A stretch of 50,221 nt of DNA from UMGS1002 sp050946195 (GTDB lineage: Bacteria; Bacillota; Clostridia; Oscillospirales; CAG-272), in the NCBI GenBank assembly GCA_050946195.1, contig JBMNUI010000006.1, positions 1-50,221 on the forward strand, written 5' to 3'. A program made the translations under genes and the position numbers. A model generated the notes under the pieces. The model saw only the letters and a program-made list of their open reading frames with translations. It was not told the origin of the DNA and did not search any database. Shown here piece by piece: positions 16,468 through 24,791 of this stretch. Positions within the stretch are counted from its first letter, which is position 1, and each line of letters begins with the position of its first letter.

Positions 16468-17378
16468 TGTATTACTCCTTCCTGCGCCAAAATGTCAATT
16501 ATTGAATCGCAAATTATTTCGCCCGCGGTAAATGGCGAGCATTTGCCGGGCAGCGACAGCGCCCAGATTACTTTTATGCCGCACTCGCTTGCGGCCTTAG
16601 AGTCGACCCCGCCGGGTGCCGAGGCGATATCTATTATCAGGGTATTTTTGCAGAGCTGCGAGAGCACACCGCTGTCAAACAGCCAGTACGGGACGGTATT
16701 GAAAATCACGTCATACCCCTTGCCGAGTGCTATTAGACTGCTCTTACCGTTCCTCAGCTCAATGCGCAGAGTTTCAAACATCTTGTTGTATGCCCAGGCA
16801 AGGTCTGCCGGCTTTCTGGCCGCGACGGTCACACGGGACCCTAGGGCGGCAAGTTTGTTGGCCAGTACCTTTCCTACCCTCCCGTATCCTATAACCGCCG
16901 ATTTTGAGCCCTGTATGGTTATCGGCAACTCGTTCATGGCGATTGCAATAGCGCCCTCGGCGGTGGGCACCGCATTCTTTACCTGAAGCTCTTCCGAATC
17001 AAAATAATCAATAATCCGAACACCGCGCTTCTCTGCCGCAGACCGGTGCGAAGGCGTGAATTTCCCTCCTGTAAGAAGCACATCTCCGGCCTTCTCTATT
17101 TCCTCAAGCAGCTGCATCATTTTGAGTCCACCCGCCTCAGAATTGAGCGGGCAGTTGACATATACCCCGTCGGCCGAGGCCGGCAGCGGCAGGATAACCG
17201 CCCGGCTCCCTTTTATAGCGTCTGTCCATTCGGCGCAGCGCACCGCATCCCCAATTTCGGTCTCGCAGGTTCCGAGCCCCCACACCGCGGTCTCAAATCC
17301 CAGACCCGACAGCCGTCTGGCTATCGATAATTGTCTGAGATCGCCTCCCAGCAAAGCCAGTTTTATATTGTCGTACAT
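16464..17378 (-). CDS. dpaA: Dipicolinate synthase subunit A
   Basis: The NAD(P)-binding subunit of dipicolinate synthase, 304 residues, close to the Bacillus SpoVFA length. It starts MYDNIKLALLGGDLRQLSIA and has the dinucleotide-binding motif VIGYGRVGKVLANKLAALG in its second half. The ATG at 17378 is fixed by a GGAGGTGAAT site; a much longer open frame exists upstream but has no family similarity. Upstream, CATACAATA (minus strand, 17509-17501) fits the -10 consensus CATANNNTA of the mother-cell factor sigma-K, but no matching -35 AC was found at the right spacing, so sigma-K control is only a suggestion. It is divergent from dapF, which acts downstream of the same branch metabolite. Confidence 0.92.
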   Translation of the reverse strand: MYDNIKLALLGGDLRQLSIARRLSGLGFETAVWGLGTCETEIGDAVRCAEWTDAIKGSRAVILPLPASADGVYVNCPLNSEAGGLKMMQLLEEIEKAGDVLLTGGKFTPSHRSAAEKRGVRIIDYFDSEELQVKNAVPTAEGAIAIAMNELPITIQGSKSAVIGYGRVGKVLANKLAALGSRVTVAARKPADLAWAYNKMFETLRIELRNGKSSLIALGKGYDVIFNTVPYWLFDSGVLSQLCKNTLIIDIASAPGGVDSKAASECGIKVIWALSLPGKCSPFTAGEIICDSIIDILAQEGVIQ

Positions 17379-17575
17379 ATTCACCTCCATGCCGCAACAG
17401 GCGGTCTTGCTAACTATAAACCGGCCCGAACTCCTGCCGGGCGATTGATTCAGCCTCTTGCAATCGCTTGCCCGGGCACTCAGGCCATGCTGCCACACTA
17501 TATTGTATGGTGTCATGACGCCCCGCGACACTTTAAAATCGACCTTTTTCTCTATGGAACCGAATGCTTTATTGT

Positions 17576-17583
17576 GGTAAAAT
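17576..17583 (+). promoter_or_regulatory. Possible extended -10 promoter of dapF
   Basis: TGTGGTAAAAT (17573-17583) fits an extended -10. The -35 region is poor. It lies about 85 bp upstream of the dapF ATG. Confidence 0.4.
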
Positions 17584-17666
17584 ATCACTATATGCAAATC
17601 CCCGGCGCATCGGGTGCCGCCGGCGGGGTTTGTACCTATCTCGCTTGGGAAAGGAGTAGTCAGAAC

Positions 17667-18506
17667 ATGAGAATCGGATTTACCAAAATGCAGGGCTTAG
17701 GCAATGATTATATAGTTTTTGACTGCCAAAAATCCGAACTGCCCGAACCTTCCCGGCTTGCAGTGCAGATGACACGCCGGCGCTTTTCGGTAGGCGCCGA
17801 CGGGGTTATACTGGTCTGCCGGTCGGAGGCGGCCGACGTCAAAATGAGAATTTTCAACGCCGACGGCAGCGAGGCCGGAATGTGCGGCAACGGCATCCGC
17901 TGCGTGGGGAAATTTGTCTATGACCGGGGCATTATAAAAGCAAAGAAGCTGTCGGTTGAGACACTCTCGGGCATCCGGCAGCTCGAGCTTTTTGTCGGGA
18001 ATGACGGCCGCGTCAACTCGGTGAGGGTCGACATGGGGGAGGCAGATTTTTCGCCGGCAGGCGTTCCGGTGCTATCGGCCGGGCCGGTAATCAACCAATT
18101 TCTTACCGTCCTCGGGCAGACCTATAATGTCACCTGCCTCTCGGTCGGCAACCCGCATGCGGTGGTCATCCTGCCCGGCGACCCTGATAAAATTGATATT
18201 GAGCGTGTCGGCCCGGCATTAGAGCGGCATGAGCTCTTCCCCGAGAGGACAAACGTTGAATTTATACGGGTCAGTGACCGCAAAAACATAGAAATGCGGG
18301 TCTGGGAACGCGGGAGCGGCGAGACACTGGCCTGCGGCACCGGCGCCTGCGCCGCGGTGGCGGCCTCTGCGCGTCTCGGGCTGTGCGACTTTAACACGCC
18401 TGTCACCGTAAAGCTGCCGGGCGGCGAGCTTGTCGTCGTCTGCGAAAGCGATTACCACATAACTATGGAGGGGCCGGCCGCAACAGTCTACGAGGGGGGT
18501 ATATGA
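17667..18506 (+). CDS. dapF: Diaminopimelate epimerase
   Basis: Converts LL-diaminopimelate to meso-diaminopimelate for peptidoglycan and lysine. The 279-residue protein has both catalytic cysteines of the two-base mechanism: C73 in MCGNGIRC and C223 in ACGTGACA. FTKMQGLGNDYIVFD at the N-terminus and CLSVGNPHAVV are family signatures. The ATG at 17667 has AAGGAG upstream; a longer in-frame extension to 17331 runs over dpaA and lacks similarity. Its presence says the organism's wall probably contains meso-DAP, which matters for judging the unusual MurE-like protein at 3846-5330. It is divergent from dpaAB. Confidence 0.95.
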   Translation: MRIGFTKMQGLGNDYIVFDCQKSELPEPSRLAVQMTRRRFSVGADGVILVCRSEAADVKMRIFNADGSEAGMCGNGIRCVGKFVYDRGIIKAKKLSVETLSGIRQLELFVGNDGRVNSVRVDMGEADFSPAGVPVLSAGPVINQFLTVLGQTYNVTCLSVGNPHAVVILPGDPDKIDIERVGPALERHELFPERTNVEFIRVSDRKNIEMRVWERGSGETLACGTGACAAVAASARLGLCDFNTPVTVKLPGGELVVVCESDYHITMEGPAATVYEGGI

Positions 18507-18604
18507 ATACAGCCTGCCGGGGGCATCAAACCGGAAAGGTCAAAAAAGCCGCGACAGCCAAGACGGATTGCATCGCACTATTGCAGCACAAACCCCGCCC
18601 GTGC

Positions 18605-18652
18605 AATAAAAAAAGCAAAGCCGTTCAATGCTCCTCGCACTGAACGGCTTTG
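18605..18652. terminator. Terminator between dapF and the FAD oxidoreductase
   Basis: GCAAAGCCGTTCA (18615-18627) pairs with TGAACGGCTTTG (18641-18652). On the minus strand the stem is followed by TTTTTTTATT, so it ends the oxidoreductase transcript. It can also cap dapF in the other direction. Confidence 0.78.
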
Positions 18653-18679
18653 TATGCTCTTTGAGTGCCTGTCGCCTCT

Positions 18680-20533
18680 CTAATACGCCCTGACCTCAAA
18701 AACCGTGATTTTATCGGCACCGTTTGTCGCGGTTATGTGAATCTTGACCCTGTCGCACTCGACCGGCTCAAATTTAAGTATGTTCTTGCGCTGGTAGTTG
18801 CCCTTCACCTCAACTTTCTTTACTTCCCTGCCGTCCCGCTCGAATATGACTGTATAGTCCCTGACCAGCTCGGGCGGTACTCCGATTCTCTGCTGGATCT
18901 GCCGGTTATATGCCATTGTAACGCGGATGGGGTAATTGAAATTCGAGTCGAATGTCAGGTGAAGCTCGGATATTGTCTCGGGCTTCGGGAACTTCATTAT
19001 CAGATACTCACCTTCCGGGGATATCCCATCGGATATCCAGGCGTGCGAGTCGTCGTCAAGCCGCCGCGAGATGCCGTCCACGACCTTTTGCGGCTCGCCG
19101 CCGGCTACATATGAGCTTGCGGTAAAAGTTGCGGCTCTGGCCTTGTCGGCAGGGTCGGTGTTTTTGAACCCCGGAATAAAGCCGTCGGCCTTGAGCATGA
19201 GCTGCTGTACCTCGCCGATATGCGGAGCAAGCTCCCGCGGCTCGCAACGATATTTGGTACACAGGGCTGCGGCAATTCCCACCGCCTGCCCGCCGGTGGC
19301 GCAGCAAGCGATTATCCTTGTGCTGGCAAGCGCCAGCCGCGTGGTGCTGATGTTGCGCCCGGCTATAAAGAGGTTTTTGATATTCCTCGAATAGTATGAG
19401 CGGTAAGGTATTGTATAGACCCCTGAGAAATGATAGCATTCGCTCGGAAGGAGGTCGAAATCCAGAAGCCCACGTGGAGCATGCAGGTCAACGCACCAGC
19501 CGCCGTAGGTCACGGCGTCGTCGAATATCCTGTGCTCAAGGATATCGCACTCGGTCAAGATGTAATCACCCATGAGCCGCCGGCTCTCGCGCGTCCCCGG
19601 CAGGGCACCGACCCACACGAGCGCATAGTTCTCGGCGCCATGGTCGCCGTGGTTCTTGATGTGGTCCCACAGGCCGTAGGCATAAGCCAAAAGGTCGTCG
19701 CGTATCTTTTCGTATTCGGTGATTATATCATCCCCGTCCCCCATCAGCTCAAGCCACCAGTAACCGTAATCGACTCCCCGGCAGCTTGTGCCCGACAGCC
19801 TCAGCCATTCCTCGGGGTCGGAGGCCATGCTCGAATCAATTCTGTGCTTTGTACAGTGCATCCGGTATTTGAGCTGCTCCTCGGTAAGCGGCTTGGCAAA
19901 TGACGGCGGAGTGAATTTAACCGGCCGCCCCATGTCGACAGCCTTCAGCAGGATGGTATTCCCCATGCGGTGGTTGTTGGGCTCTTCGGGCGCATGGGGC
20001 TCGCCGAACTCGTATTTCGACTCGCTCCCGGTCCGAAAGTCGGCGCCGGCATAGTAGCCGAGCGTGCCGTTGCCGGTTGCGTCGACAAAGAGCGGGGCTC
20101 TGAGCTTCATGCGCATCTCGGTGGTTTCCTGAACACAGGAAATGCTGACTATCCGGTTGTCCTCGGTTTCGCAGTCATACATCACGGTGTTGAGGAAGGT
20201 CTCAAGCTTCGGTTCCTTCTTTACCGCCTCAAAGAGAACCGCGTCCCATATCGAGTAGCTGAAAAAGTCATTCCTCGCCTTGTTCTCAAGCATCAGCTCA
20301 TAGACAAGGCCGCTCTCGGCATACTGGGGTTGCCGCAGACTCTGGTCGGCACCCGAGATATGTATCCTTATCTCGCTTGAGGCATTGCCGCCCAGCACCG
20401 GCCGGGCATGTACGAGCGCGGTATGTGCGCCCTGCCTTGCCGCAGATATCGCGGCGCAAAGCCCTGCCATACCCCCGCCGACGACTATAACGTCGAATTC
20501 CCGCTCAAAATATCTCTCAGCCTTTCTTTTCAT
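18680..20533 (-). CDS. FAD-dependent oxidoreductase with C-terminal discoidin-like domain
   Basis: A 617-residue protein without a signal peptide. Residues about 13-45 hold the dinucleotide-binding motif VIVVGGGMAGLCAAISAARQ followed by GGNASSEIRIHISGA, the pattern of the FAD_oxidored family often found in carbohydrate or xenobiotic degradation clusters. A second FAD contact is LFIAGRNISTTRLALASTRI. From about residue 470 (ATFTASSYVAGGEPQKVVDG) the C-terminus resembles an F5/8 type C (discoidin) beta-sandwich, a fold that usually binds sugars and is normally extracellular. The substrate is unknown. The gene has a perfect consensus promoter (20653-20681) and its own terminator. Confidence 0.75.
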   Translation of the reverse strand: MKRKAERYFEREFDVIVVGGGMAGLCAAISAARQGAHTALVHARPVLGGNASSEIRIHISGADQSLRQPQYAESGLVYELMLENKARNDFFSYSIWDAVLFEAVKKEPKLETFLNTVMYDCETEDNRIVSISCVQETTEMRMKLRAPLFVDATGNGTLGYYAGADFRTGSESKYEFGEPHAPEEPNNHRMGNTILLKAVDMGRPVKFTPPSFAKPLTEEQLKYRMHCTKHRIDSSMASDPEEWLRLSGTSCRGVDYGYWWLELMGDGDDIITEYEKIRDDLLAYAYGLWDHIKNHGDHGAENYALVWVGALPGTRESRRLMGDYILTECDILEHRIFDDAVTYGGWCVDLHAPRGLLDFDLLPSECYHFSGVYTIPYRSYYSRNIKNLFIAGRNISTTRLALASTRIIACCATGGQAVGIAAALCTKYRCEPRELAPHIGEVQQLMLKADGFIPGFKNTDPADKARAATFTASSYVAGGEPQKVVDGISRRLDDDSHAWISDGISPEGEYLIMKFPKPETISELHLTFDSNFNYPIRVTMAYNRQIQQRIGVPPELVRDYTVIFERDGREVKKVEVKGNYQRKNILKFEPVECDRVKIHITATNGADKITVFEVRAY

Positions 20534-20567
20534 TATCTTTACGAACCTTTCTCCGGTTTCTCCGGAC

Positions 20568-20581
20568 GCGGAACGTTCCGC
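20568..20581. promoter_or_regulatory. Perfect 14-bp palindrome in the oxidoreductase leader (possible operator)
   Basis: GCGGAACGTTCCGC is a perfect palindrome with a central CG, the form of LacI-family operators. It lies between the promoter at 20653-20681 and the oxidoreductase ATG, so a bound repressor could block elongation. No regulator gene is adjacent. Chance occurrence is possible. Confidence 0.35.
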
Positions 20582-20652
20582 AAATGCGCCCCGGCACGCC
20601 TGCCTAATAGATAAGCATCCCGCCCCGCGTTTCTTTTTTATTCATTGTAACC

Positions 20653-20681
20653 ATTATACACATATCCTGCAAATTTGTCAA
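20653..20681 (-). promoter_or_regulatory. Consensus sigma-A promoter of the FAD oxidoreductase
   Basis: Minus strand TTGACA (20681-20676), 17-bp spacer, TATAAT (20658-20653): a perfect match to consensus. The leader to the ATG is about 115 nt and contains the palindrome at 20568-20581. Confidence 0.82.
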
Positions 20682-20771
20682 CAATCAATGAAATCCCTCC
20701 CGCATATTTCTGCCGGTGTATGTATAATTAACCATATATTTGAAAAAGTAAATGTCTCTTTCATATTTTCC

Positions 20772-20800
20772 TTGATTTTGCACCCTCGGCATGATAAAAT
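20772..20800 (+). promoter_or_regulatory. Promoter of the GLUG/uL15-like fusion gene
   Basis: TTGATT (20772-20777), 17-bp spacer, TAAAAT (20795-20800), 25 bp before the ATG. It also fixes the start, since the longer open frame to 20385 begins upstream of it. Confidence 0.65.
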
Positions 20801-20825
20801 AAATGCAGAGAAAGGTAGGGTCAAT

Positions 20826-22730
20826 ATGTGCAATACTCTGAAAATCACGCCGGTATTAATTGTACTTATAATTTTGGTGATTGCCTGCTCTCTCCCGTTA
20901 AGCTATGCTGCAGATAGTATTCCCGATATACAGTCGGTCTCGGAGTTTGAACCCGGGCTTGTCTGCTCTATAAGCAGTGCACAGGGCCTCTTTCTGCTTG
21001 CCGATTTAGTCAACTCGGGCATGGACATGAAGGGCATCACCTTTGTTCTTGCCGACGATATCGTGCTACATGAAGGCAGCTTCAGTGAGGTCGGCGTATG
21101 GTCAGGAGCCGGTGAGCCTGCACCCTGGACGCCTATCGGAGATTCTTTCAATAAATTTTCGGGCAGATTTGATGGCGCCGGCCACAGCATCAGCGGGATG
21201 TACTGTTCATCCGATTCGGGGTTTGTCGGCCTTTTCGGGCGTATTATCGACGGGTCGGTTGAAAACCTGACCATAAAAAACAGTTATGCGAGAGGCATTT
21301 CTTATGTAGGCGGAATTGCCGGATATGCCCTGTCGCTGGATGACTCCGGCGGAATTAAAAACTGCAACGTCGATATTATAATAGACTCTGCCGCCCGTTC
21401 GGCGGGAGCGGTGGTCGGCTGTGCGGTATCCGGGGGAGACATTTTCACGGTGGAGGGCTGCAGCAGCACATCCAACCTGCCGGCAATCGGAATGACAATC
21501 GGCGAGGTCATAATCAGAGGCAACAGCGTAATAATCAGACCCGAAATCACCGAAAACCGCAATTTTCCCTGGCTTTGGATCTCCCTGATTTTGGCCGGCT
21601 GTGTTGCGCTTATTTCTGTTCTTGTAATTAAGAACATACGGGAGCGCAAAAGCGCCGCGCTCAAAGCGGGAGTAGCCGGCGTGTCAGACTTCGGGGCGTC
21701 TGTGCCCGGTGCGGCAGCACTTCTGACAGGCTCACCCGAGGCGAGAGCTCCCGAATCCGACACTGCCGACAGCGGTAAAGAGGCAGCTACGGCAGCCCCG
21801 GGCGTGCTTGCGGCTGCGATGGCCACACAGACCGAGCCTTCCGGTACTGCAGAAAAGACCCCGGTCGAGCCTGTCGAGGCTGACGCGCCGCCGGCAGAAA
21901 AGCAAACAGCCCCCGAAACCGGAGCAAAAACGGTTATCTCTGCCCGCGATACTTCCAAGCCGAGACCCCTGGGATATTACTACATCAAACAGACCCCTGA
22001 AGGCTTTATGTTCAGCCTCAAGGCTGCAAACCATGAAACACTTGCCCTCTCCCCGGCTTACCAATCACTTGCCGCCTGTAAAAAGGCAATCTCAAGCCTT
22101 GCCAGGAACGTGTCGGCAGCCGTCATCGACGACCTGACCGAGCTTGCCGAAGACAAGGTAAAAGTATATGCACCGAAGTTTGAGATTTATCTTGACAACG
22201 CAGGTGAGTACCGCTTCCGCATTAAGGCCGCGAATTACGAGACTATCGCCACCTCGCCTGCGTACGCCACAAAAAGCGGCTGCAGAAGCGCTATAGACAG
22301 CGTCATCCACAATGTTGAGACCAAAAAGCTGATTGTTGAGGACGAGGAAACCGCAAAGCGCCGCGAGAAGCTGCGCGCCGAAATTGTCAGGGCCGAGAGG
22401 ATTTCTGTTGAGAACGCCAACTCGCTCATAGACGACCTGACCGCCGGGGTACTGCTTGAGACGCTTGACAGCGATGAGGGCTATATTAAAAGGCACAACT
22501 GTGTCGACGTGTGGCTTGACACAATAGGCGAACACTTCAACTCCGGCGATATTGTCAACACCGCCGCGCTAATCAGAAAAGGGCTGGTTCCCCCCAACAC
22601 AAAGCACATAAGAGTCTTAGGGCGGGGTACGCTTGACAAGGCACTGACCGTGGAGGCCAATCAATTCTCGCTCGACGCGGTTAAGATAATCGTGCTCACC
22701 GGAGGAAATCCGGTAAGAACCAATGACTGA
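20826..22730 (+). CDS. Membrane protein: GLUG region, TM, two DUF1508 and a ribosomal uL15-like domain
   Basis: A 634-residue mosaic protein. Residues 1-29 are a signal peptide. Residues about 110-200 hold GLUG-type repeat sequence (GHSISGMYCSSDSGFVGLFG, ENLTIKNSYARG, VGGIAGYA), a beta-helix-like module. A single membrane span follows at 248-269, then a long Ala/Pro/Glu-rich linker (270-380). Two DUF1508 (YegP-like) domains lie at about 383-430 and 450-498; each has the pattern F-x-F-x-(I/L)-KAAN-x-E-T-(I/L)-A. The C-terminus (about 556-630: NTAALIRKGLVPPNTKHIRV then LTVEANQFS) closely matches the C-terminal part of ribosomal protein uL15. If the signal is cleaved, the GLUG part is outside and the DUF1508 and uL15-like parts are in the cytoplasm. 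Function unknown. Confidence 0.8.
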   Translation: MCNTLKITPVLIVLIILVIACSLPLSYAADSIPDIQSVSEFEPGLVCSISSAQGLFLLADLVNSGMDMKGITFVLADDIVLHEGSFSEVGVWSGAGEPAPWTPIGDSFNKFSGRFDGAGHSISGMYCSSDSGFVGLFGRIIDGSVENLTIKNSYARGISYVGGIAGYALSLDDSGGIKNCNVDIIIDSAARSAGAVVGCAVSGGDIFTVEGCSSTSNLPAIGMTIGEVIIRGNSVIIRPEITENRNFPWLWISLILAGCVALISVLVIKNIRERKSAALKAGVAGVSDFGASVPGAAALLTGSPEARAPESDTADSGKEAATAAPGVLAAAMATQTEPSGTAEKTPVEPVEADAPPAEKQTAPETGAKTVISARDTSKPRPLGYYYIKQTPEGFMFSLKAANHETLALSPAYQSLAACKKAISSLARNVSAAVIDDLTELAEDKVKVYAPKFEIYLDNAGEYRFRIKAANYETIATSPAYATKSGCRSAIDSVIHNVETKKLIVEDEETAKRREKLRAEIVRAERISVENANSLIDDLTAGVLLETLDSDEGYIKRHNCVDVWLDTIGEHFNSGDIVNTAALIRKGLVPPNTKHIRVLGRGTLDKALTVEANQFSLDAVKIIVLTGGNPVRTND

Positions 22731-22775
22731 GGAGAAAAAACGCCCCCGGGCAAAAAATATGAGAGGAGAGATATT

Positions 22776-23045
22776 TTGAAAACTTTGCATAACAGTTCTC
22801 TGCTTTTACTCTGTCTTGTTATCTGTCTTACCGTAGCCGGATGTCAGAGTACGCCGGCTACACCGGCAGACAGTACCTCCGGGGACAACCCGGGCACAAC
22901 GACGACCGCTGAAATCACCGATTCCACCAAAGCAGACACCACAACCGAAGCCACTATAGCAAACGATACCTTTACAATTATGGTGTTAATTGATATCATG
23001 GCAAGCACGACCCGGCGCGCCACCACGTCCTTTGTCAGCGCTTGA
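22776..23045 (+). CDS. Small putative lipoprotein
   Basis: An 89-residue protein with a hydrophobic signal sequence (LLLLCLVICLTVAGC). The last four residues, VAGC, form a good lipobox with lipidated C22 or so. The rest is a low-complexity Thr/Ala/Pro/Asp-rich segment without recognisable domain. Start is a TTG at 22776 with a GAGAGGAGAG site directly upstream. It follows the uL15-like fusion gene by 45 bp and is probably co-transcribed, so the product may work at the outer face of the membrane beside the GLUG domain. The coding call is supported by lipobox and ribosome binding site only. Confidence 0.55.
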   Translation: MKTLHNSSLLLLCLVICLTVAGCQSTPATPADSTSGDNPGTTTTAEITDSTKADTTTEATIANDTFTIMVLIDIMASTTRRATTSFVSA

Positions 23046-23078
23046 GCGGGACGCTGGGCGGTGCACCACAAATGTCTG

Positions 23079-23915
23079 TCATCTCCCCGCAATATATGCC
23101 CGCGGGCTTTTGCCGGTCATCCTCTTAAAATAGGTGCTGAAGTAATTCTGGTCGGCAAAGCCGAGGCGCAGCGCGGTCTCTTTGACGCTGCAGCCAGAAT
23201 TGAGCAAGGTTATTGCACTTTTCAGCTTGAGGTCGCGGAAATAGCGCATAATCCCCTGCCCCGTGTACCTGTGGAAGATTTGCTTTACTCCCGAGGTACT
23301 CATTCCGCAGGCGCGCGCCACATCCTCGATCGTAAGCCGCGCGTGAACGTTATCGCTTAGAAACTTCATGATTTCACGGTACTTCTTGGCACAGGCCGTA
23401 CTGCTGCTCTCGGTAGACGGCCGGTTCGGGCTGCCTGCTATTACACCGAGAAGCAGGTTTTCAAGACGGTTCACCGCAACCTGAAGCCGGGACAGACAGC
23501 CGGGCAGGATGCTTGTCACCCGCCGCATTATGATTTCACAACTCCCGCTGATACCGCGATAAATCTCGAAAAACTCCCTTACCTCGTCGTCGGACAGCTC
23601 AAAAACCGTCCCCGCAATTTCAATTGAGGTATGCGCGTCAAATGAAATTATGATAATTGAGGGAGTGGTCTGCTCCTCCGACCAGATACGGTGAAACTCC
23701 ATCGGCTTGTGAATTACCAGTCTGCCGCCGGATACGCTGTAGACATTCATGTCCGACGCGATTCCGATTTTGCCGTCAAGTACGCAAATAACCTCGTAAA
23801 AATTGTGAGTCTCGCCGGCAAACGAAAATTGGTTGTCGAAGGTTATCGCAAAGGCTGTATAAAGCGCCTTAATCTCAATGGATTTTGTCAGATTACAGGG
23901 AATCCATTTTTTCAT
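23079..23915 (-). CDS. AraC-family transcriptional regulator
   Basis: A 278-residue regulator. The N-terminal half looks like a cupin-type effector domain (NFYEVICVLDGKIGIASD, then VIHKPMEFHRI). The C-terminal hundred residues are a typical AraC double helix-turn-helix: ARLTIEDVARACGMSTSGVK and then ETALRLGFADQNYFSTYFKR with GKSPRAY. The inducer is probably a sugar or amino sugar but this is inferred only from the neighbour, nagB, with which it shares an intergenic region carrying overlapping divergent promoters. ATG at 23915 has AAGGGG upstream. Confidence 0.9.
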   Translation of the reverse strand: MKKWIPCNLTKSIEIKALYTAFAITFDNQFSFAGETHNFYEVICVLDGKIGIASDMNVYSVSGGRLVIHKPMEFHRIWSEEQTTPSIIIISFDAHTSIEIAGTVFELSDDEVREFFEIYRGISGSCEIIMRRVTSILPGCLSRLQVAVNRLENLLLGVIAGSPNRPSTESSSTACAKKYREIMKFLSDNVHARLTIEDVARACGMSTSGVKQIFHRYTGQGIMRYFRDLKLKSAITLLNSGCSVKETALRLGFADQNYFSTYFKRMTGKSPRAYIAGR

Positions 23916-23994
23916 TTTCAGCCCCTTCCTGCCGCGCGTTTTGCGGCCGTGTTGTCTTTATTTAAAGATATTGTGTCTGATTTTACATATACAT

Positions 23995-24022
23995 TTGATT
24001 TCGAACATGCTTTAATTATATA
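23995..24022 (+). promoter_or_regulatory. Promoter of nagB, overlapping the regulator's promoter
   Basis: TTGATT (23995-24000), 16-bp spacer, TATATA (24017-24022). Its -10 overlaps that of the divergent promoter at 24015-24043, so RNA polymerase could occupy only one at a time. Confidence 0.5.
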
Positions 24023-24043
24023 TGTAAGCGACAAAAAAATCAA
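24015..24043 (-). promoter_or_regulatory. Promoter of the AraC-family regulator
   Basis: Minus strand TTGATT (24043-24038), 17-bp spacer, TATAAT (24020-24015). The leader to the regulator's ATG is about 95 nt. Confidence 0.6.
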
Positions 24044-24068
24044 GTATTACAAAATTACGGGGGACAAA

Positions 24069-24791
24069 ATGAAGATTGTTGTCTGTGACAATCAGGAGCT
24101 CTCAAAAACTGCTGCAAAAATAGTAGCCGAGGTCATTTCCGGTAAAAAAGTTTGCCTTGGGCTGGCTACCGGGTCCACCCCCGAGGCCATGTACGACTGC
24201 CTTGTCGAGCTTTTTAAGGCCGGCAAATGCGATTTTTCGGGTGTCACAACCTTCAATCTTGACGAATATTATCCGATATCACCCGACAACCCCCAAAGCT
24301 ACCGCTATTACATGGACAAGCGCCTTTTTGAGCATGTAAACATAGACAAAAGCGCCACGCATATTCCCAGCGGCATGGCATCCGACCCCGAACTTGAGTG
24401 CGCCGAATACGAAAAAATGATTGCCGCCTGCGGGGGCATCGACCTGCAGGTCCTCGGCGTCGGAGCGAACGGACACATAGGCTTCAACGAACCCGGCGAC
24501 GCCCTCATACCTCAGACTCATCTGACCGAGCTCACCCCAAGCACAATAAAAGCCAACGCAAGATTCTTTAAGTCGGAGGCCCAGGTGCCGAAGCTCGCAA
24601 TTACAATGGGGATGAGATCAATACTCTCGGCCCGTCGGATTGTTGCGCTGGCAAGCGGCAGCGTCAAGCACGAGGCGATAAAAAAGCTCCTTGAGGGAAA
24701 AATTACCACGAGATGGCCGGTAACCTTCTTGAACCTTCACAATGACGTCACGCTGATTTGTGACAAGGAGGCATATTATGGCACAACATGA
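24069..24791 (+). CDS. nagB: Glucosamine-6-phosphate deaminase
   Basis: Converts glucosamine-6-phosphate to fructose-6-phosphate and ammonia in amino-sugar breakdown. The 240-residue protein is of the short Gram-positive type. Motifs: GLATGSTPEAMYDCLVEL (phosphate loop), TFNLDEYYPI with the active-site Asp, and LGVGANGHIGFNEPG with the catalytic His/Glu region. The ATG at 24069 has GGGGG upstream; longer in-frame extension runs across the regulator and is not coding. The last 14 bp overlap the following phosphohexomutase gene, implying translational coupling. Confidence 0.93.
   Translation: MKIVVCDNQELSKTAAKIVAEVISGKKVCLGLATGSTPEAMYDCLVELFKAGKCDFSGVTTFNLDEYYPISPDNPQSYRYYMDKRLFEHVNIDKSATHIPSGMASDPELECAEYEKMIAACGGIDLQVLGVGANGHIGFNEPGDALIPQTHLTELTPSTIKANARFFKSEAQVPKLAITMGMRSILSARRIVALASGSVKHEAIKKLLEGKITTRWPVTFLNLHNDVTLICDKEAYYGTT

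Noticed and set aside
17331..17666. In-frame extension of dapF upstream of its ATG
   Set aside because: It overlaps dpaA, and family similarity plus an AAGGAG site both point to 17667.
18503..18637. Short frame starting MNTACRGHQTG, overlapping the dapF stop (ATGA)
   Set aside because: It runs into the terminator stem, has no recognisable content and a poor start site. Possibly a remnant of a following gene, but not supportable.
23691..24068. In-frame extension of nagB through the AraC gene
   Set aside because: The nagB family starts at 24069, with promoter and ribosome binding site between.
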